Assembly: GCA_964364145.1 (NCBI GenBank)
Contig: CAYILC010000005.1
Location: 1-22,433, forward strand
Source of the DNA: CAYILC01 sp964364145
Lineage (GTDB): Bacteria; Patescibacteriota; Microgenomatia; UBA1400; UBA12028
Length of the DNA stretch: 22,433 nucleotides
Direction: 5' to 3'
The notes under the pieces were generated by a model that was given only the letters and a program-made list of their open reading frames with translations, made no database searches and was not told the DNA's origin. Numbering within the stretch: position 1 is the first letter of the stretch; every line of letters begins with the position of its first letter. Positions 1 to 6,632 of this stretch are shown piece after piece. A program made the position numbers and the translations under genes.

Positions 1-44
1 AGCGAAATAACAACCTAAAAGAGTAATTGTACCAACACGAAACT

Positions 45-1826
45 TTACTTAACTCTCATTTGATGAAGTTCTTTGAGCGATGTCGCCTGCTCCGGTTTTT
101 TATCATCGCGGATTTTTATGAGTCTTGGAAATCGCAACGCTTTTTCTGCCGAGTGCGATGGTGAGTTTGTAATCTCGTCTGCCGCAATCTCCACAACAAG
201 TTTTGGTTTCACCCAAACATCCGGCCTCAATGGATCGGTCACTAAATAACTTTGCGGTGGAAACTGAATTGCAAGTTTTGTACAGCGTTCCAACATCTCC
301 CTCCACAACTCATCGCTTAAACCTGTGCCGATTTTTGCCACCGTTCTATATGTATCCGAAGCGTTGTCATACACACCAACCAAAAATGCGCCAATTCCAA
401 ACTTCGTACGCTTGCCTTGGCCCACGTAATACCCCATCACAACGCAATCAATCGTGTCCACCAATTTTCCACTCGTTCCCTCTTCTTCCTTAAACTTCAC
501 CCAGCTCCACCCACGACGACCAGGCTGATACTCGCTTGCATACTGTTTAACTACCACGCCTTCAAGTCCTTCGCCGAGTTGTTTTGCATGATATTTGCGA
601 AGTTCTGTAGGGTTTTCAGTTACGACATATGGCGATAGCACAAATACTCGATTCGCATCGTGTAATACTTTTTGAAGCTGCTCCTTCCTCTCATTCAGCG
701 GAACGTGAACAAGGTTTTTTCCATTGAGATATAACGCGTCAAATACAAAAAAACGCAGCGGAATTTTGATTGCGGTTTCATGAATATCGTGTTTTCTTTT
801 TCGTTTGATGGTGAGTTGAAACGGCAGTAATTTGTCTGTTTCCGGATCATACCCAACCGCCTCGGAGTCCAAAATAATTTCGTTTGCATTCATGGTATAT
901 GCGGCCTCTTTTAGCTCCGGAAACATTCCGCTGGATTCTTCTAGATTCCTCGTAAATGTGCGAACCTGCCAATCTTTTCCGTTTCTTTTGAAATGAATAA
1001 GGACGCGCGTACCATCATATTTTGGCTCAACAAATACCTTGCCCATTTTTTCAATCATCTCGTCCGCAGTTTTTAATCGCTGACATAAAGCCGGGGTTAT
1101 TGGAATGCCAAGCTCAATCTCAAATTTCTCTAATCCTTTTTTACCCTCTGTCAAAAATACCGTAGCCAGTTTTCCGATATTTGCCTTCACTTGATACGCC
1201 AACTCCAAGTCTTTGCGCAATGACTTATTTCCAGTTGCCGCCCAAGAAAGCGAGTCCAAAATCGTCATGTCCGAAAATCCAAGCCGTAGTGTGCTTAAAA
1301 CGATTCGAACAATGTATTTTGCGGTTTGTGCCGTGCTTCCTTGCAATACTGATATCACACCACGGATTTTTCGGTCTTGGCTCCCGCTTCCGGATTCTTT
1401 TGCGATAGCCAAAAGATCTTGATATACCGATGATATTGATCGGGTATCGTGTTTTTTTCCAATCGTTTCAAAAAGTTTTTCTGCGGTATCGCCAAGATCA
1501 CCTGAAGTTTTAAACGAAGCGAGTACTTTACTACGTCGCTCAATTTGATTTTCATCACTCAAAAGCCCCAACTGTACTGCCGCCGGTTTTTTCACCACTT
1601 TCGTTTCCACAAACTCTGCCAATGCACGCATGATCATCTTTTCGGCAAAATTAAACTCAATGTTTTCGTACAACGGACCCAAACGCCCCAACAACAACCA
1701 ACATGCGGGCTCGATTTCATCTTTTTCTAGTGATTTGAAAAGACTTGCGAGCAGACGGGTCATTTCCAACCGGAGTGTGGTTTTTTCAATTTCGGCGAGA
1801 GTGGAACAAAAATCTTGAAAGGTCAT
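45..1826 (-). CDS. ATP-dependent DNA ligase (archaeal/eukaryotic-type, DNA ligase I family)
   Basis: Seals nicks in DNA with ATP through an enzyme-adenylate intermediate. The 593-aa length fits archaeal replicative ligases. An N-terminal alpha-helical DNA-binding region covers about residues 1-215. The nucleotidyltransferase motif KYDG at 269-272 gives K269 as the adenylated lysine. Motif III is ILDSEAVGYD near 318-327, motif IV is EGVVVK at 422-427 and motif V is WVKFK at 442-446. The OB-fold C-terminus carries RLIKIRDDK near 568-576, which fits motif VI. All motifs are intact. The gene ends 44 bp from the window edge. No clear Shine-Dalgarno precedes the ATG; a possible -10 (TATCAA) lies 5 nt upstream, so the mRNA may be leaderless. 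Bacterial replication normally uses NAD-dependent LigA; whether LigA also exists here cannot be seen. Confidence 0.95.
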   Translation of the reverse strand: MTFQDFCSTLAEIEKTTLRLEMTRLLASLFKSLEKDEIEPACWLLLGRLGPLYENIEFNFAEKMIMRALAEFVETKVVKKPAAVQLGLLSDENQIERRSKVLASFKTSGDLGDTAEKLFETIGKKHDTRSISSVYQDLLAIAKESGSGSQDRKIRGVISVLQGSTAQTAKYIVRIVLSTLRLGFSDMTILDSLSWAATGNKSLRKDLELAYQVKANIGKLATVFLTEGKKGLEKFEIELGIPITPALCQRLKTADEMIEKMGKVFVEPKYDGTRVLIHFKRNGKDWQVRTFTRNLEESSGMFPELKEAAYTMNANEIILDSEAVGYDPETDKLLPFQLTIKRKRKHDIHETAIKIPLRFFVFDALYLNGKNLVHVPLNERKEQLQKVLHDANRVFVLSPYVVTENPTELRKYHAKQLGEGLEGVVVKQYASEYQPGRRGWSWVKFKEEEGTSGKLVDTIDCVVMGYYVGQGKRTKFGIGAFLVGVYDNASDTYRTVAKIGTGLSDELWREMLERCTKLAIQFPPQSYLVTDPLRPDVWVKPKLVVEIAADEITNSPSHSAEKALRFPRLIKIRDDKKPEQATSLKELHQMRVK

Positions 1827-1966
1827 TACTTTTGATAGCTTAGCACAAGAACGGTGATCTGGAAATAGGGTTTAATTTGGCAGTTTATGTTTTGTAATGA
1901 GTTTTGAGATGTAAACTCGTTTTTGTAATCGATCGGTAAGGTTTGATCTGTATGCTGATGAGATGT

Positions 1967-2035
1967 GGGCTCGCCTGAAGGTAGGAAGTATCATCCGCCA
2001 ATGATGCGAAGGGGGTTCGACTCCCCTCGAGTCCA
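1967..2035 (+). other. tRNA-like module (acceptor stem and T-arm; degenerate D and anticodon arms)
   Basis: A 7-bp acceptor stem pairs GGGCTCG (1967-1973) with CGAGTCC (2028-2034), including a G.U at the third pair and an A at the discriminator position (2035). G3.U70 with A73 are the known identity features for alanyl-tRNA synthetase. The T-arm is canonical: GGGGG, loop TTCGACT, CCCCT (2011-2027). Between them only 37 nt remain instead of about 41: a 3-bp D-like stem (CCT 1974-1976 with AGG 1983-1985) and a 7-bp hairpin with a 6-nt loop CCGCCA, so no normal 7-nt anticodon loop exists. The acceptor helix extends outward to 16 bp (1958-1973 with 2028-2043). CCA is not encoded. It could be a tRNA pseudogene, a tRNA mimic or part of a larger RNA. 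Confidence 0.5.
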
Positions 2036-2132
2036 CATTTCATATGAGTTGAATACGTAAAATTGGGCATTGAATATTTTCTTGGAAATGATACCATTCA
2101 GTTAATGGCGGATGAACTTCCTAATCTTTAGG
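1974..2132. repeat. Imperfect inverted repeat, about 26-bp arms
   Basis: Positions 1974-2000 are complementary to 2106-2132 over about 26 pairs. The only interruptions are two single-nucleotide bulges (A1990 and A2124), and two pairs are G.U. The spacer is 105 nt and contains the T-arm of the tRNA-like module. In RNA this long helix competes with the local 1988-2007 hairpin and would be pseudoknotted with the acceptor helix. As DNA it could be an extruding palindrome or a remnant of a small inverted-repeat element. Confidence 0.65.
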
Positions 2133-2146
2133 ATACGCATCAGCAG

Positions 2147-2172
2147 AAACGCAGGACAAACCTGCGTTTTTT
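2147..2172 (+). terminator. Intrinsic terminator of the non-coding RNA
   Basis: AAACGCAGG (2147-2155) pairs with CCTGCGTTT (2161-2169) around a 5-nt loop ACAAA, and the run TTTTTT occupies 2167-2172. This is a textbook Rho-independent terminator for plus-strand transcription. No protein gene precedes it on this strand, so the transcript it ends is non-coding. Confidence 0.8.
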
Positions 2173-2192
2173 GTTTATTCTGTAAGCTTTTT

Positions 2193-2275
2193 ACTGTTTT
2201 ATGAGTTCTTAGGCGTTGCTCGGAATGTTGAAAACCTGCGGAAAGCTTCCGGGACCCAAGAACGAGTGAAACAGT
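2193..2275 (+). repeat. Structured repeat, copy C (divergent member of a three-copy family)
   Basis: The outer arms 2193-2213 and 2255-2275 pair at 18 of 21 positions, with sequence unrelated to the arms of the other two copies. The core keeps CGTTG at 2214-2218, CTGCGGAAAGC at 2236-2246 and GGGACCCA at 2251-2258. An inner helix CGGAA (2221-2225) with TTCCG (2247-2251) replaces the GTTG/CAAC helix of the other copies, which is a compensated change. The 3' arm ends 6 bp before the Fic stop codon. No T-run follows the stem in either direction, so this copy does not look like an ordinary terminator. Confidence 0.7.
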
Positions 2276-2281
2276 GGAAAA

Positions 2282-3427
2282 CTAATCTACCAACGTATAC
2301 ACCACACCCTTCGTCACTCCCTCTTTCTTCATAATCCCTTTTTCGATGAGGTCTTTGACGTCGCGTAAAATCGTATCTGTAGAGATCATCGGCAATGCCT
2401 CGTTTGCTTCGGCAGTAGTGATCTGGTTTTGTCGTTGTAAGATCTCCAATAAAATAATTTGGCGTTCAGACAGTGCAACTTGCGTTCCAAGTTTTTGTTT
2501 TAACTTTAAGTCCTGTGAAAGTTTCAACACTTGCTCTTTGACACGATCCAACTCAATCGCCAGTCCATAGCTAAAGTATTCCAGCCAATACGTCATGTTC
2601 TGCGTTTCACTTGCCTGTACAGATAAGATCGCGCGATAGTATTCCTGGATATCTTTATCGAAATACTCTTCTAAACTAAAGAACCGTTTTATGTCATACC
2701 CTTCGGAGTACAAAATAAGCAGTGCTAGCGCCCGGGCAGTTCGGCCATTCCCATCGATAAACGGATGAATCCGCACAAGTTCATAATGCACAATGCCGGC
2801 ACGAATCACCGGATGAATATCCTGCGCTTCTCGCGAATTCAACCAAGTAAAAAATTCCTGAATGAGAAACGGCACATCGATTGCCACTGGCGGACGAAAT
2901 GCTACTTCCCCACTTTCTACACTGCGAACAATTACCTGCTGGGTACGATAAAAATTTGTAGATTGGGAAACTGGCAAAGGCTGCGAGAAAACAGGAGTTG
3001 AAGCACTACTTTCTGGTTCAAGTTTATCCACCACCAGTTCGTGCAGTTTCTTTAACGTTTCCTCGGTGAACAATGCAAAACCTCGACCGTCTGCCGCGTG
3101 CGTATCAATCCACTCCAACACTGAACGATAGTTGATAATCTCCTGAACATCTCGGTGCCTCGCATAAATGCCAGCTTCTTGTGCAACCTTGCCGGCTTCC
3201 TCGTCCTGGCCAACATCAAGACGCATTAGCTTTTCTGCTTGATCTTTAGTAATTTCATTACCTTCCAAATGTGTCCCGTGGTGAACCGAACGAACCGCCG
3301 CCTCCTCTCTAAAGCGCGCCTCCCAAGCAGGCACAAGTGGCGCATTGGTAATGATTTCTTTACACGCCTCAATGCGGCCGATGTACTTTAAGAGATTGTT
3401 TGATATGGAGTAATTTGGTTTGTACAT
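2282..3427 (-). CDS. Fic family protein with C-terminal winged-helix domain
   Basis: Fic proteins transfer AMP or other phosphate-containing groups from nucleotides to hydroxyl side chains of target proteins. The catalytic loop HPFIDGNGRTAR is complete (about H221 to R232 from the ATG used here). An N-terminal segment THLEGNEI resembles the inhibitory helix of self-restrained Fic enzymes, with the glutamate that blocks ATP binding. The last ~65 residues (from LSERQIILLEIL) form a winged helix, as in Fic proteins that appear to regulate transcription. ATG at 3427 is preferred over a TTG four codons upstream (3439). It lies downstream of nnrD on the same strand but behind a likely terminator, so it is probably transcribed separately. 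No separate antitoxin gene is adjacent, which fits a self-inhibited enzyme. Confidence 0.93.
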   Translation of the reverse strand: MYKPNYSISNNLLKYIGRIEACKEIITNAPLVPAWEARFREEAAVRSVHHGTHLEGNEITKDQAEKLMRLDVGQDEEAGKVAQEAGIYARHRDVQEIINYRSVLEWIDTHAADGRGFALFTEETLKKLHELVVDKLEPESSASTPVFSQPLPVSQSTNFYRTQQVIVRSVESGEVAFRPPVAIDVPFLIQEFFTWLNSREAQDIHPVIRAGIVHYELVRIHPFIDGNGRTARALALLILYSEGYDIKRFFSLEEYFDKDIQEYYRAILSVQASETQNMTYWLEYFSYGLAIELDRVKEQVLKLSQDLKLKQKLGTQVALSERQIILLEILQRQNQITTAEANEALPMISTDTILRDVKDLIEKGIMKKEGVTKGVVYTLVD

Positions 3428-3437
3428 AGTCCAATCC

Positions 3438-3462
3438 AACGGGTAGTCCCGATCTTCCCGTT
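3438..3462 (-). promoter_or_regulatory. Hairpin(s) in the Fic gene leader
   Basis: AACGGG (3438-3443) can pair with CCCGTT (3457-3462), and a nested alternative, CGGG TAGT CCCG, forms at 3440-3451. Both lie within about 35 nt of the Fic start and could shield initiation. A further inverted repeat (AATCT with AGATT) sits at 3464-3477. No promoter box could be assigned. Regulatory meaning is inference only. Confidence 0.25.
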
Positions 3463-3494
3463 AAATCTGGTCAGATTCTCGCACGAAATGCGGG

Positions 3495-3517
3495 AATAAA
3501 CAAGCTTATGTATAAGC
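3495..3517 (-). terminator. Weak intrinsic terminator downstream of recF-nnrD
   Basis: The perfect palindrome GCTTATGTATAAGC (3504-3517) is followed on the minus strand by the T-rich run TTGTTTATT. It lies 18 bp after the nnrD stop and before the Fic leader. The stem is AT-rich with a tiny loop, so efficiency is doubtful. Confidence 0.4.
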
Positions 3518-3534
3518 AGGTAAAATTCGAAAGA

Positions 3535-4338
3535 TTAGTGCTTCTTCAACACGCTTTTCATCGTTTTCGGCAACTGCATAACCAGATCTGTGGAGTTAAA
3601 AAACGACCCAACTGTTTTGTATAGCTCATCTCCAGCCTTCTTGTTGAGATAGCTCCCAACTGCCGCAGAAACAAAAGCCTCGTTGATACAGTACAATGCC
3701 GCGATCAGTCCAGCCAACACATCTCCCGTTCCACCCTTGGTCATCCCCTCGTTTCCACCACTGATCAGCTCAACCCGTTGACCATCAGACACAATATCTG
3801 TTGGGCCTTTTACCAAAATAACGACGCCGTGATACTTCGCACTTGTCTCGCGAACAACCTCAAGACTTTTTGCTTCCTCTCCAAAAACTCGCGCAAACTC
3901 CTGATGATGAGGGGTAATAATCATGGTCTCCAGAAGCAACTTCTTTTCAACCATCTGCAATGCTCCTGCATCAATGACCCATTTTTTGGATGAATATTTT
4001 TTCAATAGTCCATTTGTGATCTCGGCGGTTTCCTTATCTCGCGTCATGCCGGGACCAATCAACACGCAGTCCGCTTCGTGCAGATACACCTCGATCTCGC
4101 CACGCGGAACAACCACCCCGTCCCAAAAACCTTTTTTTGCCTCACGAATGAGCTCATTGTTTTCTGGAACAGACGAGTAAAACACCATATCAACGATACG
4201 AGAAGCGATGTCTAAACTCCATGCGCTTGCGGCATGGAAAAGGTCACTGCCGCCAACGATGAGGAGTTTCCCGTTCTCGCCTTTGTGCGAATGCGCCTGT
4301 GGTAAATGAAGCTTGTGCAAGTAAGAATCAATGTTCAT
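3535..4338 (-). CDS. nnrD: ADP-dependent NAD(P)H-hydrate dehydratase
   Basis: Repairs hydrated NAD(P)H (NAD(P)HX) by ADP- or ATP-dependent dehydration in the cytoplasm; ribokinase-like fold of the YjeF C-terminal family. The signature GMTKGGTGDVLAGLIAAL near the C-terminus holds the catalytic aspartate and anion hole. GENGKLLIVGGS near the N-terminus and IGPGM in the middle also fit the family. The start is placed at the fourth in-frame candidate (267 aa), because a -10-like TACAAT lies only 7 nt upstream of that ATG. An upstream TTG at 4386 would overlap recF and add 16 residues unlike the family. The epimerase partner NnrE, often fused N-terminally, is absent from this protein and from the window. 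Confidence 0.9.
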   Translation of the reverse strand: MNIDSYLHKLHLPQAHSHKGENGKLLIVGGSDLFHAASAWSLDIASRIVDMVFYSSVPENNELIREAKKGFWDGVVVPRGEIEVYLHEADCVLIGPGMTRDKETAEITNGLLKKYSSKKWVIDAGALQMVEKKLLLETMIITPHHQEFARVFGEEAKSLEVVRETSAKYHGVVILVKGPTDIVSDGQRVELISGGNEGMTKGGTGDVLAGLIAALYCINEAFVSAAVGSYLNKKAGDELYKTVGSFFNSTDLVMQLPKTMKSVLKKH

Positions 4339-4345
4339 AGGCCTC

Positions 4346-4351
4346 ATTGTA
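4346..4351 (-). promoter_or_regulatory. -10 box (TACAAT) for nnrD
   Basis: On the minus strand GGTACAAT is followed by 7 nt and the ATG at 4338. This spacing would put the transcription start at or next to the start codon. It matches the recurring TGGTACAAT-type box seen upstream of other genes here, although the extended TG is replaced by CG. No good -35 was found. Confidence 0.45.
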
Positions 4352-4375
4352 CCGCACAAACCTGGCATTACCCCA

Positions 4376-5413
4376 TTACAATTCAATCACCTCAACATTT
4401 TTCTTCCACTTTCGATCGAGATTTGCTGTAGTCATGATCGTTTGTTGTTTTTCTGCAAGGTCGAGAACAATATGCTGATGTTTTTCATCGAGTTCAGACA
4501 AAATATCATCGAGCAACAAGATCGGCCGCACCTCTTTTTTCTTCTCTAAATACTCCATCTCCTGAATCTTCAGCCATAACACAGCCATGCGCTGTTCACC
4601 GCGCGAGCCATACGTACCAATGTCTTTTTCCATCAGCGCTACAGCAAAATCATCTTTATGCGGACCAACTAAGGTGTGTCCAGCGACAACCTCCTCAATC
4701 GCATATTGATGCAGCCGCTTTTCCGAGATAATAGAACTGTCGTACATCACCGTGAACTGCAAAGGAAAATCGGAAGCTGTATTCATAGTCTCAATGAATG
4801 ATCGGCGCATATTCGTTATCATAGAACCGTGCTCAATCAATAATCGATCCCAAAACGGAAACGGTGCTCGCGTGGTTTGACCATCGCGCAAAACATCCAA
4901 CAGCGCATTTCTTCGCTTCAACGCTTTCTCGTACAACTCCAGTGCGTGTCGATACTCCCATGAGGCTTGCGACAATACCGTGTTTAGAAATGCACGACGA
5001 AGGTTTGGGCCATCGGTCATGAGATCGAGATCCTCCGGACGAAAGGTCACTGCAAGCAAGTTGCCGATAAAATCTTTGCGTCGTTTAGAAACGCCGTCTA
5101 ACAAAAATTTGCGTTTTTGCACCCGCTCACCCTGAACAATTCCTGTGGTGACCATTACTTCGAGTGTATTTTGATTGCCCTTCACATCTTCAACAATTCC
5201 TTGCGCTCTCCCCACCTCGTGTTCCCATTGCACCATTTCTTCTATGCGACGCGCGCGAAAACTTTCACCGTTTGCAAGCAACGAAACTGCCTCCAAAATA
5301 TTTGTCTTACCGCGAGCGTTTTCCCCAATAATCACAGAAAAGCCGTTTCCAAATGAAAAAGTTTTTTTTGTGTAGTTGCGAAAATGGTGGAGTGAAAGCG
5401 AAGAAAGATGCAT
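4376..5413 (-). CDS. recF: DNA replication and repair protein RecF
   Basis: SMC-like ATPase that helps load RecA at gaps in single-stranded DNA. The 345 residues contain Walker A GENARGKT at 30-37, the RecF-typical segment LVGPHKDDFAV at 248-258, the ABC signature region GSRGEQRMAVLWLK at 269-282 and Walker B ILLLDDILSELDE at 298-310. The N-terminus LSSLSLHHFRNYTK is characteristic of RecF. The ATG at 5413 sits 5 nt behind a TATATT box. It is divergent from the gene at 5460 and shares a short intergenic region with it. nnrD follows on the same strand. The classical dnaN/gyrB neighbours are absent from this window. Confidence 0.95.
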   Translation of the reverse strand: MHLSSLSLHHFRNYTKKTFSFGNGFSVIIGENARGKTNILEAVSLLANGESFRARRIEEMVQWEHEVGRAQGIVEDVKGNQNTLEVMVTTGIVQGERVQKRKFLLDGVSKRRKDFIGNLLAVTFRPEDLDLMTDGPNLRRAFLNTVLSQASWEYRHALELYEKALKRRNALLDVLRDGQTTRAPFPFWDRLLIEHGSMITNMRRSFIETMNTASDFPLQFTVMYDSSIISEKRLHQYAIEEVVAGHTLVGPHKDDFAVALMEKDIGTYGSRGEQRMAVLWLKIQEMEYLEKKKEVRPILLLDDILSELDEKHQHIVLDLAEKQQTIMTTANLDRKWKKNVEVIEL

Positions 5414-5437
5414 ATTTCAATATATTCTGAGATTCAG

Positions 5438-5443
5438 TATAAT
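5438..5443 (+). promoter_or_regulatory. -10 box (TATAAT) for the 5460 gene
   Basis: A consensus TATAAT lies 16 nt before the ATG at 5460. TTTCAA at 5415-5420 is 17 nt upstream and could act as a weak -35. The region between 5414 and 5459 also serves divergent recF. Confidence 0.5.
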
Positions 5444-5459
5444 GCATACGAGGCTTAAA

Positions 5460-5885
5460 ATGTCTAAACTTATAGAAGAATTAACAACAAGTCTTGGACC
5501 AAATTCCCCCCCTGATAATGTTGTTGATGGCGCTATTCTCAGATTTCAACGTTTTGAAGTAAAAAACACCAAAAAACAACGTCGCGCCTTTGACAAGATT
5601 ATTGCACAACGAGAAAGTATGGAGGAGTACTCCCAGGTCATTCTTATATCTCTACTTGAGGGATTACCTCTGACACATCAACTTGCTCAAAATCTTTCTG
5701 AAGAAGATAAACGAAAATTCAAAAAATTTCTTATGGATTCATGGGGATGGATTCTTGACTATGAAGGCAAAAAGGGTATTATTGAAATTTTCACAGACGC
5801 AGACTATCAAGAAATGATAGTGTTCGCAAAAAGGATGGGAGAGAAGGACCATTATGGAAGAGAAAAAGGTTTTAGGTTGGGCTAA
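5460..5885 (+). CDS. Hypothetical protein, 141 aa
   Basis: Not recognised. The ATG at 5460 is chosen because GAGG lies 6 nt upstream and a TATAAT box precedes it. The in-frame ORF extends back to 5376, but that part overlaps recF and the promoter. The product is soluble and highly charged, with no signal peptide or membrane helix. It starts MSKLIEELTTSLGPNSPP, is predicted mainly helical, and ends in a basic, glycine-containing tail (KDHYGREKGFRLG). It runs convergent into the HigA-type gene with a 6-bp gap and no visible terminator. Confidence 0.75.
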   Translation: MSKLIEELTTSLGPNSPPDNVVDGAILRFQRFEVKNTKKQRRAFDKIIAQRESMEEYSQVILISLLEGLPLTHQLAQNLSEEDKRKFKKFLMDSWGWILDYEGKKGIIEIFTDADYQEMIVFAKRMGEKDHYGREKGFRLG

Positions 5886-5891
5886 TGAAGC

Positions 5892-6185
5892 TTAATACAG
5901 TCTGAACTCTATATTTTTCCCCATTGCTTGTGCCATAGAGATTAGTGTGTGTAATGTGGCATTTCTCGATCCAGATTCGACTTTAGTAATAGTCGTTCTA
6001 GGTATGTTTGAAAGAAACGATAATTTCTCTTGCGTAAACCCAAGCTCCTCTCTTTTCTTTTTGAGAGCTATAACAATTTTATAGTATTTTTTTTCAGCAT
6101 CAATAAACTTGCGCTCATCATCCGTAGTGTCTTTGTTCAATTCAGATAGAGAAATTGCATTTCTTTTTAATATAGATGTATTCAT
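5892..6185 (-). CDS. HigA-type antitoxin, XRE-family HTH protein
   Basis: 97 aa; likely neutralises the toxin encoded just upstream and represses the shared promoter. The C-terminal half holds a Cro/C1-type helix-turn-helix: LKKKREELGFTQEKLSFLSN followed by IPRTTITKVESG, with the family-typical TQEKLS and VESG positions. The N-terminal ~40 residues are a helical extension. A strong AAGGAGGG lies directly before the ATG, inside the 8-bp gap to the toxin gene. Toxin first and antitoxin second is the order typical of higBA rather than relBE. Confidence 0.85.
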   Translation of the reverse strand: MNTSILKRNAISLSELNKDTTDDERKFIDAEKKYYKIVIALKKKREELGFTQEKLSFLSNIPRTTITKVESGSRNATLHTLISMAQAMGKNIEFRLY

Positions 6186-6193
6186 AACCCTCC

Positions 6194-6508
6194 TTAGTAA
6201 TCGAGTAGTCTTTTTCTGGCTTTCTCCAATTCTTTTGTTGGTGTCTTTTGTGTTTTCTTCACAAAAGCACTCAGGACAATAATCATCTTTTCATTCTTGT
6301 AGGCATATATTGCCCTCCATTGTCCCTGATATTTTACTCGTACTTCAAACAGATGTTCTTTTCCTGACAGTTTCTTTCCAAACGGTTCTTCTAGTTTTCC
6401 ATCTTTTTCTAAAATTTCAAAGAATGCCTGAAATTTGAGTTGAATTTGTCTAGTAAAACTTTTTAATTCTTTTTCAGCTCGACGATCAATGAAAATTGTC
6501 TTCTTCAT
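6194..6508 (-). CDS. HigB/RelE-superfamily toxin (Gp49-like)
   Basis: 104 aa. RelE/ParE-fold toxins of this type cleave mRNA on the ribosome. The pattern fits the Gp49-like HigB group: an N-terminal FIDRRAEKELKSF helix region, a central LFEVRVKYQGQWRAIYAY strand-turn with conserved arginines, then IIVLSAFVKKTQKTPTKELEKARKR. The ATG at 6508 lies 6 nt behind a -10 box, suggesting a leaderless transcript. It is first in a two-gene operon with the HigA-type antitoxin 8 bp downstream. Confidence 0.85.
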   Translation of the reverse strand: MKKTIFIDRRAEKELKSFTRQIQLKFQAFFEILEKDGKLEEPFGKKLSGKEHLFEVRVKYQGQWRAIYAYKNEKMIIVLSAFVKKTQKTPTKELEKARKRLLDY

Positions 6509-6514
6509 CTATGT

Positions 6515-6542
6515 ATTGTGCCATAAATGGAACATATGTCAA
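6515..6542 (-). promoter_or_regulatory. Promoter of the HigB/HigA operon
   Basis: On the minus strand TTGACA (6537-6542) is followed by a 16-nt spacer and CACAAT (6515-6520), preceded by the extended element TGG. The -10 ends 6 nt before the toxin ATG, so little or no 5' UTR is expected. A short palindrome ACATATGT (6532-6539) overlaps the -35 and is a candidate operator. Confidence 0.65.
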
Positions 6543-6632
6543 TCACGCATTTTGTCAAAAGTTTACTCAACAAACGACGATTGACAACTCTCTCTCTGAG
6601 AAAATTACCCATAATTAACGAGAAAGGTCATT

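Larger units (their letters stand above)
1953..2172 (+). ncRNA. Putative structured non-coding RNA with a tRNA-like module
   Basis: This stretch has no convincing ORF but is rich in designed-looking base pairing and ends in a strong intrinsic terminator, so it is read as an RNA gene on the plus strand. It holds a tRNA-like acceptor plus T-arm (1967-2035), a 7-bp hairpin (1988-1994 with 2001-2007), and a long-range helix (1974-2000 with 2106-2132) that cannot form together with that hairpin. TGCTGATG at 1953-1960 can also pair with CATCAGCA at 2138-2145, just before the terminator. The 5' end is uncertain because no convincing promoter was found upstream. It lacks the GGNTTCGAC 5' signature and tag ORF of tmRNA and is too short for RNase P RNA. 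Function unknown. Confidence 0.5.

Noticed and set aside
1955..1980. CTGATGA followed by GAAG, resembling a hammerhead ribozyme core
   Set aside because: The expected stem II does not form, GAAA is replaced by GAAG, and no matching cleavage-site helix is visible. The bases are better explained by the tRNA-like and long-range helices.
1885..2097. Minus-strand 70-aa ORF across the non-coding RNA
   Set aside because: It reads antisense through the T-arm (GLEGSRTP-like peptide, a common artefact over tRNA sequence) and has no ribosome binding site or recognisable features.
1953..2172. Canonical or permuted tmRNA
   Set aside because: No GGNTTCGAC 5' signature, no tag reading frame, and too short. 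In a permuted gene the acceptor 5' strand would lie after the T-arm, but here it lies before it.
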